Assembly (NCBI RefSeq): GCF_963662255.1
Contig: NC_085060.1
Span: 8,929,630 to 8,993,629, forward strand
Direction: 5' to 3'
From: Cinclus cinclus
Lineage: Eukaryota > Chordata > Aves > Passeriformes > Cinclidae
DNA: 64,000 nt
The notes beneath the pieces were generated by a model. The model was not told the origin of the DNA and searched no databases. It saw nothing but the letters and a program-made list of their open reading frames with translations. The translations under genes were made by a program, and so were the position numbers. The stretch's first letter is position 1; the number at the start of each line of letters is the position of its first letter. Below are positions 36,095-49,184 of the stretch, one piece after another.

Positions 36095-36110
36095 GTGTAT
36101 AAAATTCTTG

Positions 36111-39100
36111 GTTATGTTTTTTATGGATCCATATCTACACATTAATAGGAGTTTACTTTAAAAACTTTTCAAGTTCCAGTTTATTAGTCCCAAACTTCAA
36201 AGATTCTGATGTAAAAATAATAACTAATGGATTTGAATCAATGTTATATCTGAAGTGTAGATCAACAGAATAAATTTCTTTCCAGAAAATATCTTCAGTA
36301 TTTTGAATTCTGTAGCCAGTGCCTCCTTTTTACTGGATGCATTCGGCCTATCATATTAAAGTTACTAACACAAGACAGACATTTGTATTTTAGAAAAATA
36401 AAAAGTAAAACTTTCCAGATGCTGCCTTTTGGTTTCTCTCGTGCCTTAGACCTTCGGAGACATGTGATGTGGTCTGCTTGGCTTGTATTTTTCCATGCTT
36501 CCTTTCTGACCCTGTCTGTGATGTGATTAGAGTGGAGATCAGAACTGTGCATTTGAAGATAACCATGAAGAATGAATCAACTCCCATTCAAAGGCCCACC
36601 GCTTTTGTAGAACAGTGATGTGTGTATTAATTTTTCTCTTTCAGCATTCGTGTCAGATACTGTTTGGAATGTCCCAGTGCAATAATGCAACAGTGAGCTC
36701 CCATTTGGCAGCAGCCTGGATTCCCCAGCTCTCTTCCAAGTGCCCAGCTCATCCCAAGCTCGCACCTCTGGCCAGCACAAGCTGGGGCTGCCTCTCAGCA
36801 TAGTCTGGAGCCATTGACTGAGCTGAGTCTAGGTGCCGCAAGAGAAAATTGCTTCTTGATGAGCTTGTTTGTCCTTTCTGTAACGTTGCGTAGGTTTAGA
36901 CGTAAGAAAACTGCTCACCAGTGAGGCCACCTTGGTCAGCACCTTCTTACCCAACAGCATTGCATCAGAGGAGCTTTTACCCTTAGACTGCTCTGCGGTC
37001 ACCACTTGCTCCATCAAGGCTTTAAGCTGGAGGCACGGAGCCAGGGCTCGTGGCTGTCCCAGGCCACAGCCCCACTCAGCTCGTGGGTGGCAGAGGACAA
37101 CGTCGGGAGCCCCGAGGATGTGAGTAACTGCCCTGGTGATGTGTGCGTGTCTGTGCAGCCCTGGCACCTCACACTGAGGTGACAGTGACCATGACAGCGC
37201 ACCCATGTGATGGATGAGCCTGGATGGGGCAGCCAGAGCAGTTTGGTGCCAGCATGAGGGAGTCCCCTCACAGCAAGAGAGGGATCCTTGGCTGTTTTCC
37301 CAAAAGAGTTTAAGAATCTGACTCCTGGGACTTGGGGGAGGGATTAGGAGTTTGTGTTTCAGGGGATGCGGGTGCAGTAGAGCTGCTCGGGGCAGGAGTG
37401 GTGTGAGGAGGCACTGCTGGAGGAAGCACTGCCAGAGGAGGCTGGGCAGACACTGCTCCTCATCCCCAGTAGGACAAGCTGCTGACTTTGAGAACAGACA
37501 GACCAAGCCCAGGACAAATTATGTAACTGCTGCTTTTTCATCAGCCTGTTCCCCTGACTTCTCCTTGCAGGTTAATTGACTCTATTTGTGTGTCAAGGCC
37601 ACTTAGAGCTTTCTTCTATAAATGACTCCTGCCTCATCTGATGGCACAGTTAAATGTCTGAACTGTTTCTTGGAGCAAAAAAAGAAGTGGAACTTAAACT
37701 TTTCTAGGCAGTTGATGTGGAAGCATGGGATCCTTCCTGAAAGGTTACTCATAATTTTTATTGCTAGCTTTGGTCTGACTTTCTTTCCCTGCAGGATGGA
37801 GACAAGGGTTTTCAAGTGATGCATTTCTTGGAGATGTGGGATGGGCTGGGCCTTGGCTGCTTGGAGACACCAGCTCTGCTCAGAGGCATCTCCCCTGGAG
37901 GAGGTTGGGGGTGGGAGTTCCATTAGTACTCAAAATCGAGGGTAGTCCATCAACAAGAGACTTTAAATTGTGTTTCAAACCCAAACAGCGTCCTTGGGCC
38001 TGGTATGTGTGATATTACCTGGGGCACATTTGCAGAAGTTACAGGAGGAGCTGCTATAAACTGCTTTGTAGATGGTGTTGGCTTAAAGGATCTGAGCAAA
38101 ATTATTCACGATGCTGTATTTACAGCATGTGTCATTTTGAAGTCTTACAGCACCTGGCCCATCTACTTTCTCAATGGGGCTTGTTTGTGCAGGAAAGCCA
38201 AGTTTAATGCAAAAATCTATTTTAACTCTTCGGCTGAAGCTTCAGTGGGAAACATGGGGAAAATTCAATTTCCCAAGACTTCCTCCATATTCAGATGGTC
38301 CAAAGCCAGTTTTTATTCATTCTGGTCTTAGTGCTGGTTAAATAGATCGATTTGATCTGTTTATTATGAGCAATAAGAGAATGGAGAAATGTTTGGCTAA
38401 TCCCCAATGACTTTTGGATCTAAAATATGCTCTCCAACACAAGCAGCCCTTAGCTCTCCCCAGCAGGGGTCATGTCAGAGTGCAGGGTGGTGTGAGGAAC
38501 AGCCTGTATCCTCTCACTTGTGCTCTAAGCTCTTACTGCAGACGATGGACTCAGGTGCCTCCTCCAGCCCAGGTGAGATGTGCCTGGAGTACATCTCTGA
38601 GATGGCAGCACATGCCAACAAAGGTTCCCTGTGAGTGGGCTGGGAGGCCTCTGAGGTGTCTGTGGACAGGGAGACAGAAAAAGCCACAGCCTGAAGGCCA
38701 TGGGGACAGGCTTGGAGGAGCAGCCACCCAGCAAGCCATGATGGGGTCCCAGCAAGGCCTGGTTCACTTGGAAGATGTTTACTTTGCCCTTCCCTCCTCA
38801 TTTTGCCTTTTTCAGGGTGGCTCTGCCAGCCTGTTTAGCAGGCATGTGCCCTGGCATCTGCCCAACTGTTCTCACTGCCCTTCCCCTGGATGTGAAAGTG
38901 TAAATCCAGCCGTGAGGGGATGGCGCTGTGACACCTCACCACCTGCCTGAGCAAGATCCCTGCTGTTAGGCAGGAGGCCCTGGTACAGTGCTTCTGCACC
39001 ATTTCTCTCTTCACAGCCACAGCTGGGCTCCACAGAGGTATTTCTGCTTTGCTCCATGGTTTGTGTAAATGATTTGCTTGCAAATGTTATCAGAGCCTTC

Positions 39101-42100
39101 CCAAGGGAGCTGCTGCCTCCCACCCTGTGCAGCCACCGTGTGCTCGGAGCCTATGTCTGTAATCGATGCTGCTTCTGCTGTAATGCTTCACAGCACCAAC
39201 GCTCAGCCCACCTCCCTGGCAGTGCTTCTGCTGCAGTTCCTGCACATCCTGTGCTCCCCATGGCTGTGAGGCCTTTGTGGCTGTGGCCCCACAGCCCTGC
39301 CATGCCTGCCAGCCCTCGGTTTTGCCCCCACACCTGCAGCACAGTGACACCTGAATGTCTGTAAGGGCTCCCATGGGTGAACAGCTCCTGGTGATCACAT
39401 CAAGGGCCACCGGGGGTGCTTCGGGCTTCATGTGGCTGCACTAAAGCAAAGGTGCTTGTGCTTTGTAAAGCTTCTGGAAAACTCTTATTGAAGAAAACTA
39501 TGTTTTGCTCTCCCCCACAGAAGCCTGAATGAAAGCCATCAGCCACTTGCCCTGTGGGGTGAGCCTGCCTGAGGGTCACACTCTGCCATGCCAATAAGGA
39601 GACACAGGATATTCCCATCTCTGTTCTCAGAGCCAAGGGTGGCTGTGCTGAGGCAGAGGAAATGCAAAGGTAAGGCCATGTATTCTCTGGGGTGCAGGGT
39701 GCCGGTGGCCTCCCACACCCCATGATGTTGGGGAGTGCAGGAGCAGCAGGTGCTGGCTCAGCAGCTCCCCTGCCTGGAGCATCCCTTGTGCTTTGGAAGC
39801 TGGATGTGCCCAGTCCTGCTGCCCTGGCCCTGTTGTGACCCTCAGTGAGGTTTGGGACAGGCAGTGCTGGCAGCAGGAGGACAGGTGATGCACAGGTCAC
39901 ACATCATGATGCTACTTGTGCTATTGCATAAATCAATGGGATTTTGGTGAGGGTCATAAGGGCAACTTGGGGCTCTGAGCTGGGGAGGAGGAGGCCTTGG
40001 AAGAGTTTGATTTCCTACACTGAACATTGCAAGGGTGGGGGCTGTGGCCACATTTAGACCAGTGGGGTTAGACTGAGGCAGCCCGTGCTGAGGAGGGAGG
40101 TGGGCTGCAGTTCCCCCCCACCCCAGGCTCTCTCACCCCTCTGCCAGCTTTGCTCAGTTATGGGAAATCCTTTAAGCTTTTGCATTAGTGCTGTATTTAG
40201 GTCTGCACTGTATTAGGGCTTGGCATAGGGAGAGCAGTGAGATTTCTCACTTAATAAAGAATGTTTTAAATGCATTTGTCACCGTGGGCCTGCTGCTGGG
40301 AGCCAGCTCTTTGGGAAGGCAGGGAGGGTGCTGTGGGAGGTGAGGAAGCTGGACTGGCTCCAAGGCCTGCTATGTTTGGCCTTGGCCAAGTCCCACCTCT
40401 GCCCCCGTGCTCCCACACTAAACATTGGGACAGAGGGTCCTGGTCTGCCCCCATTACCCACCCAGCCAAAGGATACACCAGGTTGTGCATCCCACGGCTG
40501 CAGCTGGTGACCTCCCTGCCTATCTGCATCAGCACAGCTGCTGGCAAAGCCCAGCCACCCTCCTGTGAGGCTCCAGGGCTGCTGTGCTGGCGGGAGGCCC
40601 GTCCTGCTGGCAGTAAATGTGTCATGGATGGTGATCAGGGATCATGAGTCACGAACACCCACCGCCAGCCAGCCAGCCTGGCCAGTCCTGGCACAGGGCT
40701 GCAGATCAGGAGCTGGGAGAGATCTGCTACCTCCTCCTCCTCCTCTGCCTCTCCCCACCTGCAGCCTCACCAACCTGCATCTTCCACAGGCCACCAAATG
40801 ATGGAGCATCCCTCTGGCAGTCCTTACCTGGGGCTGAGGTGACAGTCAGCTTCCCTGGACCAGTGTGGGGATGTGATGGTCGCCCCCACACCCCTGCTTG
40901 CAGATGTCTGACATTGCCACAGCTCTACCCCTGGCACTTGGACAGCTTGGCAAGGATGGGGCTGAGGGGGCTGCCTGTGGAAATTTGTGTCCCCTGGACT
41001 GTAAGTAGCTTAAGCTGGGGCTGGGCCAGCTCAGGGTGTGCTGCTGGGAGCCAGGAGGAGCCTCTGGACTCCCCTTTCAGTATGGATTTTTCTTTTAATC
41101 TGATAATTGTTGAAACAACTGAGTACCAGATCCAGATTTTGAGCCACTGGTGATGGGCTGCGGCAAATGGCCCACACTCTTGTGGAGGGCAAAGCTCAAC
41201 CCGTGGCTTGTGGGCAAGTGAGGAGTCTTCTCTCCTGTCTTAGCCCCACGAGTGGCACTTCAGCACTTTGATCCTTGCCCCAAACACCAATCCCTGCAGT
41301 TATGTGAGGGCCTCAACCTGGAGAAAGCCAGGCTTTCTGCATCAGACAATGGCTGCTACACGAAGGACAGAAGTTGTGCTGTGGCTCAAGTGACATCCCT
41401 GACCAAACGCAGTGTAAGTGCATGTGGCAGCCCCTTGTTGGGGCTCAGCTGGGAGCCCCGGCAGCCTCTTTCCCTCAGACCTGCTGAGTGAGCAGGAAAA
41501 GCAGAATTTTTGTGGGATTGTTGTGGATCTGCTGCTGAACCAGGCCCCAGAGCAAAAGCAGCCCCAGTGCCTCCCAAAACCACCACTGGGATCCCCAGGG
41601 AGAGCCCCAGCGCCAGAGAGAAATCATCAGACAGGGAAAGCTTTTATTTCCTTTCTGTCTTTGCCTTCTCCAGGGCCAGCCTTGATTATTCCTTTCAACA
41701 ACACAGAGTGCTAGAGAGCTCAGCAGCCAGGGATCAATTTTCTCTGCTCTTGGTGCAGTGTGTCTGTGCAGGGGGAAGTGGGTTTTTTTCCTTCCATTCT
41801 CATTGTGCTGAGACTTGGTGGGTGACACCAGGGGCACTGGCAGCTGCATTGCCAGAGGGAGGGTGGCAGGGAATGTGTGCCAGCCCTCACTTGATGCTGT
41901 GCTGATGAAGGGTGTCAAAGCCTTTCACTCACAGCCATTGAAGAGCAAAGATATTGCGGGGGAAGAAATCCCAGCTCATCTCAGACATCAGTATCACTCT
42001 GAGGCACAGTGCAGGGTGGGACCCTCCACTGCTGCCTCTGCTCCTGCTGTGACATCCCTTCTCTCTCATTCACCACAAAGCACTTGCTAATGGAGGATGA

Positions 42101-45100
42101 CTTTCTTTCTAGGGAACATGCAAAAATTTGTCTCCACAGGAATAATATGCAAAGATCTCATGTTTAAGTGATTGGAACATAATGGTGGCACAAGGTATGA
42201 AGACTGAACACAGAGGGATACAAGATGGTTCTCAATTATGCAGACGAGGTAAGGGTGGGGGGGGGGAAGAGAATTGCAGAATTTTAAAAGGATGGAAAAG
42301 AATTTGGCATGGGACTAAATATTAGAGAAAATATTAGAACAGCAAAAAAGCAGATGAGAAAAACCAGAGAGGTGAAGCAGATGGACCAAAGCAAGGAGAG
42401 TTGTCAACTCACAGACAAAGACTAACCTAGGGATGAACCCTGGCACTGTCCCCACAGCATGCCAAGTCCACATCCCCACACTGGAGCTGTCTTCAGGTCT
42501 GCTGTGACACAAGGCAGAGGGAAGAGTATCCTCCCCCTGGCACTGGCAACGCTGGACTTGCTCAGGGGCTGCTGACAGTGAGGTGTCCATGGCTGTGGAT
42601 CAATGAGGCAGGGAACCCTCAGTGTGAGTGGTGGCTTGGTCCATGCAGGGCTGTTTGTTAGTCCATCTGTGCAGGGATGGGATGTGGTTGCCTGTCCTGG
42701 AGGCTGGAAGGGAGCACCAGGCTGACAGAGCCACGGTTTGCTTTCACCAGCCACTGGTTTGATCCTCCTGTAAATTAGGAAATTCTTTGAAAACACCAAA
42801 CTGTCACACGGCAATGCCAGGCAGCAGCCCCTTGCTTCTTTAAGCAGAAATACAGCTGGGGTTTGGATCACCAGCTTTTATCCACAAAATGCTCAGGCAA
42901 GTTCATAAACTGCAGAACAAAATACCAAAGACTGCAGATAATTATGGCAGAGACCTCTGGAGTCCTCCCCAGCACAAGGAGCCCCAGCAAAGCTGTCGAT
43001 GGCTCCCACTGCTTCTGATCCTGGCTGGCAAATATTTTGTTTTTTTTTTTTTTTTTCAAGTTGAGAAATTAACTGCTTTAAAAGCCCATCTAATTTGAAT
43101 ACTCTAATTAAGCAGTTTCAGTGCTTTTCTCCTCCCAGGACCTTCCCTGGCCAAGCACTTTAACCCCTTGGTTCCCATGCTCCTGGAGCAGTCAGCTTCT
43201 GAGGTCTGCTGGTTTGGCTCCCTTGAATAATGATGATGGATGCCACATGTCATCCAGGCTGCAGCTCTCCGGGGTGTTACGAAGAGCCTTGCTGGTGTCT
43301 GGATTGTCTCCAAGCAGCCAGGTGTCCTTTCCAGGAGAGCTGACAGGCTCTGGTGTGGAGGACACACAGCTTTGTCCCATCAGCCTCCCTTGACAGGGAG
43401 GCCGATCAAGTGTCTCATAATGAGCTCGCTGTGTTCCTGCTCTGCAGACGGATTGTTGGCTGTTGGCAGACACAGCCTGGGGAGAAGTTCTGCCTGGCTC
43501 CCACTGCCCATGGCTCTGCACTGCTATGGAAAGCCTTTCCCTCTGCCTCAGGCTGATCTCCTCTGGAAGCATCTCATCCAAGACATGCCTCCGCTCTCAA
43601 GGAGGCACCTTCAGGGTGGCCATTTGGGGACATGTGCTAGGCACAGGGACTTTGCTGGTGTGTTTGCACATCCTCAGCTGTGGCTGGGGGAAAGAGATGG
43701 ATGGGAAAGTGAATGTCATCAGCATGGGGAACAGGGCCATGCCAGGAAGATGGTCGGTGATATTCTGATTTGATATTCCATGCCACCCTGCAGCATTTGG
43801 TGACAGTGGCATTGCCCACCTGGGAATTGTATCTCTCACATGCCGTGAGTGCTACCAGAACTCAGATATTGGCATCCCGTGCCAGCCAGGAAAGATGCTC
43901 CAGGAAAGGGCCACCAGTATTCCAACAGAAATGTCCCTGTGTCACCCACCCAAGGCACTGAGGAACCTGCCCAAGGTGCTCAGCTGTCTTGGTGACAGTG
44001 CCTGTCCCATGGCTGGGGACAGACAAGGCAGTGGCTGTTCTGGTCTCAGGTCACTGCACAAGCTGGCAGTGCCCGCCCGGGGACTCAGCATGCTTTAATG
44101 AGCTCAGTGCCAGAGCCTACATGGAGGAATTAACGACTCGGAATAATACTTGTCACTTTGCTGTGAGGAAATTGTCAAGTGAAAAGCAATTTACTAAAAA
44201 AGAGGGAGGAAAGAAATGGTTTTGCTTATTAATATCAACATCATAAGAAAGTATTTTCTCAATACACCATTTGGGTTAAATTTTACATCTTCTCTCTCTT
44301 GTTCTCACCAATGGGAGTAAAGCAGGGGGGTTCACTCTAATTAATTGTTGGCTGCTTCATTTGGCCAGCAAATTTCATGAGCAAGGTTACACATTTCTGT
44401 AGCATTTGAATTGCAAATGCTGCAGGAATATGATAAAAAAGGAAAACACGTGGAATTCTAAAAGCAAATGGGAACCTTTCTGTAAGACATCACTTTAAAA
44501 TTGCTTTCTTTTTACAAATCTTAAAAATATATCTTGACAGATTATTTACCTTCCCCCCTCCTTTCTTTTCATTTTGAGTTTAAAGCAAGAGGTTTGGCTT
44601 ATGTGTTCACTGTTGCCTTCTGGCTTTTTAGTCTTAAGGAGCTGTATTTTCAGTTTTACACTACTGTTGGCTAGAAACTGTAAAATATGTATGTATATGT
44701 ATTTCTATGAAGAGGCTGTCCCATGTGTTGGTGATTTAACAAAGGCAAATCTGAGGACAGCCCCATCTCCTCAGCTTTGCAGAAACTTGTGGAAGGTGGT
44801 ACCCAGGGAGAGGGTGCTGTGCTGGCATCACATGTTGGGTGTGTGGAGGACAGGTCTCTTTTTGAGAGCCATGGAGCTGCAGCTCAGTGTGAGCACAGCA
44901 CAGACCCAGTGAGCAATAGCTGGAGGCGCTTCCCAGGCACTGCAGAAAGGATTACAGCAGCTTGGACTGTGAAGGGCAACGAGGAGAGAGCTCAGTGTCT
45001 GGAGAAAATAGGAAGAGGAATGACCCGTGAAACCACATTTCTGGCTTCACCACCACCAGCTTGCTCACATGGAGCAGTGACTCATCACCACCCAGAGACC

Positions 45101-47990
45101 CAGAGACCCGCTTGGATGCTGATCCTGCAGGCAGAAGATGCAGCATCAGAGGGGATAACCAGGAGAGAGGGCTGGTGGGGAGGTGAGGGGCCACAGGCAG
45201 TGAGTGTGGCAGAGCTAGCAACAGCATCTTACCCTGTGGTGCTGTTCAGCTCCTGGGCCAAGCTCTTCTAAATGGCTGGTGATCTGGTACTATGTCTGCA
45301 AGCCAGAGAGATGCTTCTCCCAGAAATCCCAATAGCCTTCTTGTTGTATCAATTGTATTTCAGTGCAGCCCTGTTCTGCTTCAGAATTTGAAAATGTCCT
45401 TTACCTCTTTTGAAGCACCATCATGCCTTTTGTTGCTACCAAAGTAATGGCTAAAAGCTGAAGGATGGCAGAAAATCAGAACTTTCTGAGAAATGTCCTC
45501 AGGATTTGCCTCTGAGTCATCTCTACATTGGCAGGAAAAGTTGGCAAAAAAGAAAAGTATCTCTGCAGGTTCTGAAACAGCCCCAGAATTAGAAATTTGG
45601 GCCAGGTGGACACATCCAATCCCTAAGACACTTAAGCTGTCATTGCAGTTGTGTGACTCGTGTGACACAACCTCCTTGAATGAGCTACATGTGAGAGTAG
45701 CCCCGGAGCTCTGGTAGCCATTTGAGGTCTGAGGAGCTGGTCCCTACCCTGCAGCTTCCATGCTGAACACCATAAGGCACAGTAAGTGGATTAGCAAAAC
45801 CTCTGGAAGAGGCAAAGAAGAAATGACACTGGGTCTTAAGCTGGTTTTGCATGTATTTACGCAAATGATGTCCCCAGCTAGATGGTAACTGAGGTGAAAT
45901 CTGGGCTATCCCTGCTGCCCTGGCTCAGCAGCCTGCTGCAGGCTTCCTGGCAGAGGAGAGCCTGGTCTGTAGCTCGGGCAAACACGTCAGAGACGATCAA
46001 TGATGGCAGTGGTGACAGCCCACAGGAGGTGGTGGTGGCCGCACGGCATCCACACTGTGGCTGTAGTGGGGAGGCTTTTGCTGCTGGGGGGTGGTGCAGT
46101 CCCACCCTGGCAACCACAGGACGTGTTCCACACCCCTCACTCCATCCATGCTTGGACATGCTCCTTTGTCATCTCTCAGGTACTCCTCCCAGTCCTGCCT
46201 CCCTGCTGGGCACAGCACCAGGCAGGATTCATCTCTCACATTGGTGAGATGGGGATTGCAATTATTGCTGGCCCTTGCTTGTGCCATCTGTCTGTTCCCT
46301 GAACATCCCTGCAGGATCTGTGTCTTAGCAGGTTAATTTAATAAGAGTCTGCTTTATTGTTGCTGGCTGCAGGCGCAGCACAGAGCAGCTGAGTCCATCA
46401 ACAGCACGGAGCTGCTCTGGCAGCAATTGAATCCTGCCCGGATGTTCATTTGGGAAGGTTGTTTTGCTGAGAAAGGGCAAACCCTCCTGGGGCAGCACCG
46501 AGGGCTGAGCCTTGCTCCTTTCTCCTTGGCAGGAGCCATGGAGAAAGTGGCAGCAGAGATTAAGTCAGGCCTCTGACCCAGGATGTGCCGCACCTCACGA
46601 GGAGGAGATGGTGATAGTGAGGGAGTGGCAGAGGTGGTACTGGCAGGAGGTGCCCTGCATGGCTGGCTCAGGGCTTGGCCATTTATGGCAGAAGCAGCTC
46701 TTCCCATCCAGAGTTTCAAAACCTTTTACATCACCAGCTATTTTTGTGGCTCGGGATATGTGGTAGGGCACAAGGCAGTGAAAGAGCTGCACAAACTGTT
46801 TAATGAAGGGGATGACTCGCCTTAAGGATAATGAACAACCTGGTGCACTTTGAGATCGGCCCTTTTCTTCAGCTGTAGGCATCTATGCCCAGGTACAAAG
46901 TGCCGTGAGTTGGGAAATAAATCTTGGCAATGCAAATCAATACTGGAGGAGGGGGAAAAAAAATCCAGTTTTCCAATCCTGGGTCCACCTACTTGGGTTT
47001 CCCCTCAGCCCATGAGCGGGGTGTTGCTGGTTAAAGTCAGTTGCACAAAAATATATTTGGCTTTTCTCCCACTGTGCACTTTGCCCCTTCCTCTCCCACA
47101 GTCATTCCTCCACCTATCACAAACATAATGGACCAGCAGTGCCACAAAGACATGCACAGAATGAACCTAAGTGACCGTGTAATCTTATTATTGTCACCCT
47201 CATCCTCCCTTGCCCCTTTTCTCCCTCCCCCCATTTGTCACTGTCGCCGATTGTGTCATGGTTAAAATTAGAAGGGAAGCTCCTCTGGGAGCAACTGTGG
47301 CTTTCCTTTATCCCGAGCACCCTGAGTGCATTAAGGTACTTTGCAACAACTCGTGATTTCTAATGGGGTTAAAGTAGGAGGCAGCCTGTTTTAATGCTCA
47401 CCTTTTTACATTTTCGAGCTGATTCACCAGCCACATGAAAATCTTCCATCCAGGCACATCTGCCTCCTGCCAGCAATTCACTTGACAACACAGTTCTGGA
47501 AGCAACGGCGAAGGAAGGAGAGGGCTTTTTACTTCCACGTAATAAAGAAGAGTGAACGAAATGTGGTGTAACGTAAGTAAGATTTGTTCTGGAGGATGAA
47601 AGTCCTCACTGACATTGTCCCATAATTGACATGTTCTCTTTATGGAAAGGAAGTGAATAAAATAAAGCTGTTTGTGAAAACAGCCACAAGCAGAGTCACC
47701 TCCTCAGTACCCTTGGATAGTTTTAGCCTTCACCAGGCACCTCTCTAGGGCTGCTGGAAGCCCAGGATGGACACAAAGAGCAGCTGTGTCTACCTTGGAC
47801 TTGCAATCAAACAGGTGATGCAGAGGGGAAAGGGACAAATCCACACGTGCCTGCCGAAATTCTGCAGACCGCAGGGAGCAGCAGAAACGTGGTTATATTG
47901 GAGGGCAGCTTCTCCTACGGGCGGGAATCATCGAATTGGGCCTGAAGTGACTGGGGGATTTTATTTTAGAAAGAAAACAGATGTTGATTC
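36111..47990. other. Intergenic region between MBNL3 and RAP2C
   Basis: About 12 kb, mostly moderately GC-rich (36,600-46,900) and AT-richer at 44,100-44,700 and 46,900-47,700. There are many chance frames of 60-225 codons on both strands, with no recognisable domain, splice-linked exon series or RNA gene. Small homopolymers occur (G run near 42,256-42,267, T run near 43,038-43,056). The AT-richer blocks with few CpGs might be regulatory, but the sequence alone does not show it. Confidence 0.6.
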
Positions 47991-48100
47991 TTTTTAGTCA
48001 CTTCCTCTTAACCACGGGGGAGCTGCACTGCCGGGGAAGCGGCGGGGCCGGTGCCGCAGCTGCCGGGGACAGCTCCGGTACCGTGCTGACCTCTGCTGTC

Positions 48101-48186
48101 CGCCATCCCTGCTGCCATCCCTGCTGCCATCGCTGCTGCCATCCCTGCTGCCATCGCTGCTGCCATCCCTGCTCCTATCCCTGCCG
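48101..48186. repeat. 12-bp minisatellite (GCCATCCCTGCT)n
   Basis: About seven head-to-tail copies of gccatccctgct with ccct/cgct variants. The unit is a multiple of three, so all frames stay open and produce repetitive chance peptides on both strands (for example Met-Ala-Ala repeats on the minus strand). These are not genes. The unit contains TGCT/TGCC steps. Confidence 0.92.
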
Positions 48187-48374
48187 GGGCGTGTGGAGCC
48201 GAGCCCAGCACGCCCAACTGCGCCTGGAAAACTGCCGGTTCTGGGAGCATCTTCATGGAAAAGGCTCCGATGGAAACAGGGAAAAGCGCGTGGCAGCCGA
48301 GCAGTGAGGCTTGTGGCAGCTGTGGAAGTGTAAAGAACGGGACGAATCTTGCAGGTAGAGGTAACAACTTTCAC

Positions 48375-48770
48375 ACAACCACGGAGCGGTTTGGGTTTGA
48401 AAGGACCTTAAAGATGATCCCGCCTGCCGTGGATGGCCTTGGACACCTCCCGGGACTGGGGTACCCACCGCTTCTCTGCGCAGCCTGTGCTAAGGCCTCA
48501 CCACCCTGACAGCAAAGATTTCCTTCCCCGTATCTAATCTAATCGTACTCTCTTTCAGTCCGGACCCATTCCCCCCTTGCTGTCACTACAGGTATTTATA
48601 AACAGTCCCGCTCTGTCTTTCCTGTAAATTCTCTTCAAGCTCTGGAAGGAGCAATTAGATCACCCCGAAGCTTTCTCATCTCCAGGCTGAAAAATCCCAC
48701 TCTTTCCTCATATCAGAGGTGCTCCATCCCTGTGATCAATTTGGTGACCCTCTTTGTCACCAGCCCAGAG
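48375..48770 (-). repeat. CR1 LINE 3' fragment, antisense orientation
   Basis: Reading on the + strand, the text follows the reverse complement of an avian CR1 tail: acggagcggtttgggttt, aaggaccttaaagatgatcc, ggacacctcccggga, cctcaccaccctgacagcaa, atctaatctaatcgtactct, ccccttgctgtcactaca, ctcatctccaggctgaaaaa and aggtgctccatccctgtgat. It is diverged and 5'-truncated. It interrupts the CpG-rich region about 0.7-1.1 kb upstream of the RAP2C start codon. Confidence 0.93.
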
Positions 48771-49000
48771 GGCTTCCAGGGACGAAGAACCGCGGTGCCG
48801 GTGTCCCACTCTCGACACGCGGCCGGGTCCCCTGCCCCGGGTCTCTTCCCGGCAGGGAAGTTCAAGGGAGTTCGCTAAGGCGTTCAAGTTATCGAATGCC
48901 GAGTAGGAGCACATGGAGGGACAAGCACAGAGCCTCCCGCGAAGCGACCGCGGCTGAGACCACCATATTAACGCCGCCATGTTGGGAGAGCGGGCAGGGA

Positions 49001-49126
49001 CAGTGCCTCGGTGCCTCATGCAAATCTGTCCCCCGTCACAGCGCGGGTTCCTCGGTGCCACACTCAAATCTGTCCCCCGTCACAGCGCGGGTGCCTCGGT
49101 GCCACACTCAAACCTGCCCCCCGGGC
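49001..49126. repeat. 44-bp tandem repeat, about 2.9 copies, in the RAP2C promoter
   Basis: Units at 49001-49038 (shortened), 49039-49082 and 49083-49126 share cctcggtgccacactcaaat and ctgtcccccgtca with a few changes. The first unit has ATGCAAAT where later units have ACTCAAAT/ACTCAAAC, so only it keeps a perfect octamer site. The array sits just upstream of the ETS and GC boxes, so copy number could alter promoter activity. Confidence 0.9.
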
Positions 49127-49155
49127 GCAGTTCGGGCAGGCCGTGACGCAGCACG

Positions 49156-49184
49156 CCGGAAGTGAGCGCGCGACGGGGCGGGGC
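49156..49184 (+). promoter_or_regulatory. RAP2C: ETS/GABP site and GC box, RAP2C core promoter
   Basis: CCGGAAGTG (49156-49164) is a strong ETS/GABP/ELK-type site and GGGGCGGGGC (49175-49184) is an SP1/KLF box 10 bases further. The pair is typical of TATA-less housekeeping promoters and lies about 280 bp upstream of the RAP2C start codon. The transcription start is inferred to lie just downstream. Confidence 0.65.

Larger units (their letters stand above)
1..36110 (+). other. MBNL3: MBNL3 gene (5'-truncated by window), gene-level span
   Basis: Muscleblind-like proteins bind YGCY motifs in RNA through two tandem pairs of CCCH zinc fingers and control alternative splicing, polyadenylation and RNA localisation; MBNL3 is the paralogue linked to proliferating or undifferentiated cells. 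Seen here: the end of finger 2, the linker, fingers 3 and 4, the proline/alanine-rich C-terminal region and a long 3'UTR. The start codon, finger 1 and the first cysteine of finger 2 lie upstream. MBNL3 is preferred over MBNL1/2 because fingers 3/4 carry RYAHP (MBNL1/2 have RFAHP), the C-terminal region reads [13 protein letters not shown], and RAP2C follows in the same orientation as at human Xq26. The 3' end is taken at the distal AATAAA at 36089; the true end is uncertain. Confidence 0.88.
29039..36110 (+). other. MBNL3: MBNL3 3' untranslated region (extent inferred)
   Basis: AT-rich DNA with no plausible genes continues about 7 kb past the last coding bases, with candidate polyadenylation hexamers near 32,030, 32,070 and 36,090. 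Long 3'UTRs are usual for MBNL genes. It contains A-rich tracts (29,053-29,079 and 29,677-29,722), a Pumilio-type TGTAAATA at about 32,738-32,745, a CpG-dense island at 32,226-32,515 and a 9-bp hairpin at 35,052-35,079. Only transcript data can show which poly(A) site is used; part of this stretch may be intergenic. Confidence 0.55.

Noticed and set aside
36829..37506. 225-codon minus-strand frame in intergenic DNA
   Set aside because: Low-complexity Ser/Leu/Pro-rich translation without a domain; no splice or promoter context.
47994..48374. 126- and 119-codon minus-strand frames with repeated Met-Ala-Ala or Asp-Gly-Ser
   Set aside because: Produced by the 12-bp minisatellite, whose unit is a multiple of three.
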